A stretch of DNA of 8,718 nucleotides, from NCBI GenBank assembly GCA_003641425.1, contig QNAH01000100.1, positions 1 through 8,718 of the forward strand, read 5' to 3'. Both the position numbers and the translations under genes were made by a program. Shown here piece after piece: positions 5,909-8,718 of this stretch. The first letter of the stretch is position 1, and the number at the start of each line of letters is the position of its first letter. The notes beneath the pieces were generated by a model that searched no databases, was not told where the DNA came from, and saw only the letters and a list, made by a program, of their open reading frames with translations. Source of the stretch: Candidatus Zixiibacteriota bacterium. Lineage in GTDB: Bacteria > Zixibacteria > MSB-5A5 > GN15 > PGXB01.

Positions 5909-6280
5909 ATGCCCAAAAAGATTCTTATCATAGACGACGAAGCTGATATGCAGACATATCTAAAGGTCCTCTTCGAAAAAGCTGGCTATGAAACCATGAT
6001 TGCCGCCAATGGCGAAGAAGCCCTTGTCATGCTGACTGACATGCAACCTGATCTCATTACCCTTGATGTTTTAATGCCCCGGAAAAGCGGCCTGAACTTT
6101 TTCCAGGCCCTGAGGTCTGGCGATACCACAAAAAATATCCCGGTTATTGTTGTCTCCGGTATCGCCGGTCACCGTGAGTTTTTTGACAGCGATCCTCCCG
6201 GTGGCCCGATCGCATTTGTCGATAAACCGATTGTGCCGGATAAATTTCTGGGGCAGGTAAAAAAACTGCTCGGAGAATGA
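5909..6280 (+). CDS. Stand-alone response regulator receiver (REC) domain
   Basis: A 123-residue single-domain receiver with no output domain, like CheY or DivK. All key residues are present: acidic pair D9-D10 (ILIIDDEAD), phosphorylation site D53 (LITLDVLMPRKSG), S83 (VVSG) and K106 (DKP). Between S83 and the DKP motif it has a longer than usual loop, HREFFDSDPPGGPIA, where the switch aromatic normally lies; F103 just before DKP may serve. A G-rich site, GGGGGA (5895-5900), precedes ATG 5909. It lies 51 bases after the HEAT-repeat gene and one base before the kinase gene, which makes the kinase its probable phosphodonor. Without an output domain it must act by protein contact, for example on the kinase or the HEAT-repeat protein. 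Confidence 0.92.
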   Translation: MPKKILIIDDEADMQTYLKVLFEKAGYETMIAANGEEALVMLTDMQPDLITLDVLMPRKSGLNFFQALRSGDTTKNIPVIVVSGIAGHREFFDSDPPGGPIAFVDKPIVPDKFLGQVKKLLGE

Positions 6281-6281
6281 A

Positions 6282-7913
6282 ATGCCCGGATCCATTGATT
6301 CAAGATATCTGATCAGGGTTTACAACTGGACGATATCATCTAAAATCCGGGTAGCCGCCGCCGGCGTGATTCTTTCGATTATCCTTCTTGCCGCCGCAAT
6401 TTTCCTGCACCCCGCTCTTTTTGCCGTAATTACTCTTGTTATTTTACTGCTTCTTGGTTTCACTGCCTACCGCATTCGGAATACCGGCGTGGCCCTCGAA
6501 TATCCCGGAGTCGATCGATTCTTCCAGCAGGTCCCGTGCTATTTGACCATCCAGGACAAAGATATGCGGATTATCAGAACCAATGAACAGTTTCGTGTCG
6601 ATTTCGGCGATCGCCGGGGAGAACTCTGCTATAAGGCCTATAAAGGTATTGAAGATATCTGTCCCAATTGTCCCGTAATTAAGACTTTCGACGATGGTAA
6701 AACTCATCACACCGAAGAAACCGTCGTCACCAAAGATGGCAAAATGGCGAGAATGATCGTCTATACCGCACCGGTAACCGACGAAACGGGAAAAGTTGTC
6801 GGTGTGATGGAAATGTCCACCAATATCACACAGGTAAAAGATCTCCAGGATCAGCTCGATGCCGGTCGCCGAGAGTACATGGAGCTTTTCGAACGCGTCC
6901 CGTGCTATATCTCCATCCTCGATCCTGAGATGCGGATCACCCGCGCCAATAAACTATTCCGGCAGGTTTTTGGCAATAACATCGGAAAATTGTGCCACCA
7001 GGTATACCATGATCGTGATACCGTCTGCGATGATTGCCATGTCGTCAAGACATTCAAAGATGGAAAAATTCACAATATCGAAAAGACGGTTATTAAGCCT
7101 GATGGCGATGAAGCCCGCCTGATTGTTTATTCATCGCCCATATTGGATGAAAAGGGACAGGTCGTTTCTGTTATGGAAATGGCGACCGATATAACCGAGG
7201 TAAAAAGACTTCAGCGCGAACTAATCTATATGGGGAAAACGATTGCCTTTATGGCGCATCGTATCAAAAATATTCTAATGGGCCTCGAGGGCGGCATCTT
7301 TGTCGTCAACACCGGTATGGAGGATAAAGATGATGCTATGGTCAATCAGGGCTGGAATATGATTGAGCGGAATGTTAAAAAAGTATCGCAGATCGTCAAA
7401 GATCTGCTCTACTGCTCAAAAGAAAGAGAAATGAATTTTCAGCAGATTGATCCGGTATCAATCGTGCGGAATGTATATGAACTCTATCAAGGTGTCGCGA
7501 AAAAAGCGGGGGTCGGCCTTCGCCTGAGTATTCCCGATAAACTCCCCGTCGGTAGGTTTGATCCCGATGCGCTGCACAGCCTTCTGTCGAATCTGATAAT
7601 CAATGCCATCGATGCCTGCGTTGGTGATGCTTCCGAGAGAAAAGACTCGCATCAAATCGAGATCCGTGCTTGGTGCGATAAGCGATGCGGCTATGTCTTT
7701 GAAATCGAGGACAACGGAGCCGGCATCCCGGGGATTATCGGCGAGACCATTTTTGATGATTTCTTCTCGACCAAGGGACGCGAGGGAACTGGTTTGGGAC
7801 TTCTGGTCGCACACAAAGTCATTGAAGAACATGATGGTACCATAACCTTCCGCTCTTCCGAGGGCGAGGGAACTATTTTCAAGGCGGTCTTTCCTCCCTG
7901 CGCCGAAGAATAG
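6282..7913 (+). CDS. Membrane-anchored sensor histidine kinase with two cysteine-bearing PAS domains
   Basis: A 543-residue kinase. Two adjacent transmembrane helices (about 22-42 and 44-63) form a hairpin that holds the rest in the cytoplasm. Two PAS domains follow (about 74-190 and 196-312). Each carries four cysteines in identical spacing: C86-x29-C116-x10-C127-x2-C130 and C208-x29-C238-x10-C249-x2-C252. Both domains end in the usual PAS exit motif (NITQVKDLQ, DITEVKRLQ). The phosphoacceptor is H326 in FMAHRIKN, where the common E/D after His is replaced by Arg. The ATPase domain shows the N box (NLIINAIDAC), G1 (DNGAGI), F box (FDDFFSTKG) and G2 (GREGTGLGL). The start ATG 6282 follows the receiver stop by one base, with CGGAGA at 6271-6276. 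The cysteine quartets could bind Fe-S, zinc or haem, or react as thiols; a redox role fits the neighbouring genes. Kinase identity is certain, the ligand is not. Confidence 0.93.
   Translation: MPGSIDSRYLIRVYNWTISSKIRVAAAGVILSIILLAAAIFLHPALFAVITLVILLLLGFTAYRIRNTGVALEYPGVDRFFQQVPCYLTIQDKDMRIIRTNEQFRVDFGDRRGELCYKAYKGIEDICPNCPVIKTFDDGKTHHTEETVVTKDGKMARMIVYTAPVTDETGKVVGVMEMSTNITQVKDLQDQLDAGRREYMELFERVPCYISILDPEMRITRANKLFRQVFGNNIGKLCHQVYHDRDTVCDDCHVVKTFKDGKIHNIEKTVIKPDGDEARLIVYSSPILDEKGQVVSVMEMATDITEVKRLQRELIYMGKTIAFMAHRIKNILMGLEGGIFVVNTGMEDKDDAMVNQGWNMIERNVKKVSQIVKDLLYCSKEREMNFQQIDPVSIVRNVYELYQGVAKKAGVGLRLSIPDKLPVGRFDPDALHSLLSNLIINAIDACVGDASERKDSHQIEIRAWCDKRCGYVFEIEDNGAGIPGIIGETIFDDFFSTKGREGTGLGLLVAHKVIEEHDGTITFRSSEGEGTIFKAVFPPCAEE
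6502..7219 (+). repeat. Tandem PAS-domain duplication within the kinase gene
   Basis: Two consecutive PAS coding segments repeat with a 366-base (122-codon) period. Identity is still visible at DNA level, for example GTCCCGTGCTAT at 6531-6542 and again at 6897-6908. Cysteines, the aromatic after the first cysteine and the strand VMEM(S/A)T(N/D)IT are kept in both copies. Confidence 0.75.
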
Positions 7914-8169
7914 AAAACTCAGACGAATATCCCGCAGTTTTTTATGCTCATCAAATCAACTATTGGTTATTCTAATAAATTATAATTTTTTGCCCGGATA
8001 GATGGAGGCCGGAAAATAAGCTTGATTTTAGGCGGATATACCATATAAAAGTAACCGATAAAAACAGAAACCAAATATCGGCCCGGAGAGGTAAAAAAGT
8101 TTGCTCTTAAAAGGATTGGTAAGGAAATTAATTAATTTAAATAACAGTTACTCAAAATAACTTATACAC

Positions 8170-8177
8170 GGAGGTGA
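8170..8177 (+). promoter_or_regulatory. Perfect Shine-Dalgarno-like sequence without a gene
   Basis: GGAGGTGA is fully complementary to the 3' end of 16S rRNA, better than any other site in the window. No ATG, GTG or TTG lies at a normal distance behind it. The GTG inside it (8174-8176) opens only six codons (V-T-N-T-G-K, then TAG). It may be chance, a ribosome standby site in the porin leader, or the trace of a lost gene. Confidence 0.35.
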
Positions 8178-8202
8178 CAAACACAGGAAAATAGTCAACG
8201 TA

Positions 8203-8224
8203 GTTTTTTTCTAATTTAAAAAAC
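8203..8224 (+). repeat. AT-rich hairpin just upstream of the porin ribosome binding site
   Basis: GTTTTTT (8203-8209) pairs with AAAAAAC (8218-8224) across an 8-base loop. It ends 17 bases before the porin Shine-Dalgarno sequence. It is weak in energy but well placed to affect leader folding. Confidence 0.3.
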
Positions 8225-8252
8225 AGACGACTTAATATCAGAGGGAAATAAA

Positions 8253-8718
8253 GTGAATAAGATAAATATATTTGTATTTTCAATAATGATGCTACTGGGC
8301 GGCTCACTGCTTGCCAAGGACTGGACAGAATCCCTTAAAATCAAAGGAGACTTCCGCTATCGTCACGAAATGATCGATCAGGAAGACAAGGATACCCGCA
8401 ACCGCCATCGTATCCGTGCCCGAATCGACCTGATCGGCACCGTCAACGAAGAAACCAAAGTGGTGGTCGGTATCTCATCAGGATCGACCGATCCGGTTTC
8501 CAACAATCAGACCCTGACCGATGCTTTTTCCAGTAAAGGCCTGCTCATCGACAAGGCCTGCGTCGAGTATTCACCCAAAGCGGCCCCTGGACTCATGCTG
8601 ACTGCCGGTAAGATGTACAACCCTTTCTACAAGCCGGCCGAATCCGAACTTGTCTGGGATTCCGATATTCGCCAGGAAGGTATCCGTGCCGAATATCAGG
8701 CAAATACGGAAAACGTTA
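8253..8718 (+). CDS. Putative outer-membrane porin (3' end outside window)
   Basis: The frame stays open from GTG 8253 to the window edge (155 codons plus one base). GAGGGA at 8241-8246 lies 6 bases before the GTG and supports this non-ATG start; the in-frame ATGs at 8286/8289 would cut the signal peptide. Residues 1-21 (MNKINIFVFSIMMLLGGSLLA) are a signal peptide with likely cleavage before KDW. The mature part begins with beta-strand-like alternation (LKIKGDFRYRHEMID) and a basic stretch RNRHRIRARIDL, followed by VVVGISSGSTDPVSNNQTLTDAFSSKGLLIDKA and LTAGKMYNPFYKPAESELVWDSD. This order of motifs is characteristic, as I recall it, of the 'putative porin' beta-barrel family (PF16930-like), which starts with a barrel strand rather than a coiled-coil anchor. 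The substrate is unknown. The long leader upstream suggests its own transcription unit. Confidence 0.8.
   Translation, partial: MNKINIFVFSIMMLLGGSLLAKDWTESLKIKGDFRYRHEMIDQEDKDTRNRHRIRARIDLIGTVNEETKVVVGISSGSTDPVSNNQTLTDAFSSKGLLIDKACVEYSPKAAPGLMLTAGKMYNPFYKPAESELVWDSDIRQEGIRAEYQANTENV

Larger units (their letters stand above)
7914..8252. other. Long AT-rich intergenic region upstream of the porin gene
   Basis: No gene is supported in these 339 bases. A weak hairpin, AAAACT (7914-7919) with AGTTTT (7936-7941) and T-run to 7943, could end the operon. AAATTATAATTT (7977-7988), in a T-run to 7991, is a second weak candidate. Further on there is a 6-bp dyad, CCGATA (8055-8060) with TATCGG (8076-8081). 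GCCCGGA appears at both ends of the region's GC-richer part (7992-7998 and 8081-8087). A perfect GGAGGTGA lies at 8170-8177, and an AT hairpin (8203-8224) follows. Its length and local structure suggest a regulated 5' leader for the porin, but I match no known riboswitch and see no convincing -35/-10 pair. Confidence 0.5.

Noticed and set aside
6502..7219. Tandem DNA repeats as a CRISPR or mobile element signature
   Set aside because: The repeats are in-frame coding duplications of a PAS domain with a 366-base period; no short identical repeats with unique spacers and no transposase are present.
7986..8110. Riboswitch (cyclic-di-GMP or cobalamin type) in the porin leader
   Set aside because: I looked for the conserved core sequences of these classes and found none; the visible stems are short.

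Overview
The window reads as a stretch of chromosome from an uncultured anaerobic or facultatively anaerobic Gram-negative bacterium. An outer-membrane porin, a CsgG-type secreted protein and an electron-transfer operon built on an HdrD/DsrK-like Fe-S protein all point that way. The gene content fits sulfate-reducer-like Deltaproteobacteria or FCB-group phyla such as Zixibacteria. No marker gene here settles the lineage, so this is inference. All supported genes lie on the + strand. There is no RNA gene, CRISPR array, transposase or phage gene that I can see.

Left part (1-1974). The window opens inside the signal peptide of a CsgG-domain secreted protein; base 1 is probably the G of its ATG. 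A 12-bp hairpin follows. Next is an 89-residue membrane protein made almost entirely of glycine-spaced heptads (1064-1333), ending in an AT-rich hairpin with a long T-run. After that comes a gene-poor, AT-rich stretch with a short secreted ORF (1581-1790) that looks like the 5' remnant of a larger secreted protein.

Central operon (about 1908-7913). A near-consensus sigma-70 promoter (TTGACA, 17 bp, TATCAT) carries a perfect 8+8 bp dyad that overlaps the upstream edge of its -35 box. It drives six tightly packed genes. These are an Rrf2-family regulator with an IscR-like cysteine cluster; a NarI/DsrM/TmcC-like membrane cytochrome b; an HdrD/DsrK/TmcB-like protein with two [4Fe-4S] motifs and a CCG domain; a HEAT-like repeat protein; a stand-alone receiver domain; and a membrane-anchored histidine kinase with two cysteine-bearing PAS domains. 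The probable logic, as inference, is that the cytochrome b and Fe-S subunit pass electrons between the quinone pool and a cytoplasmic thiol/disulfide or Fe-S partner. The Rrf2 protein (Fe-S or redox sensing) and the Cys-PAS kinase/receiver pair would sense cellular redox state. The operon thus combines a redox enzyme with two separate redox-type sensors.

Right part (7914-8718). A 339-bp AT-rich non-coding region holds several small inverted repeats and a perfect Shine-Dalgarno-like sequence with no usable gene behind it. It leads into a GTG-started putative porin that runs off the right edge.
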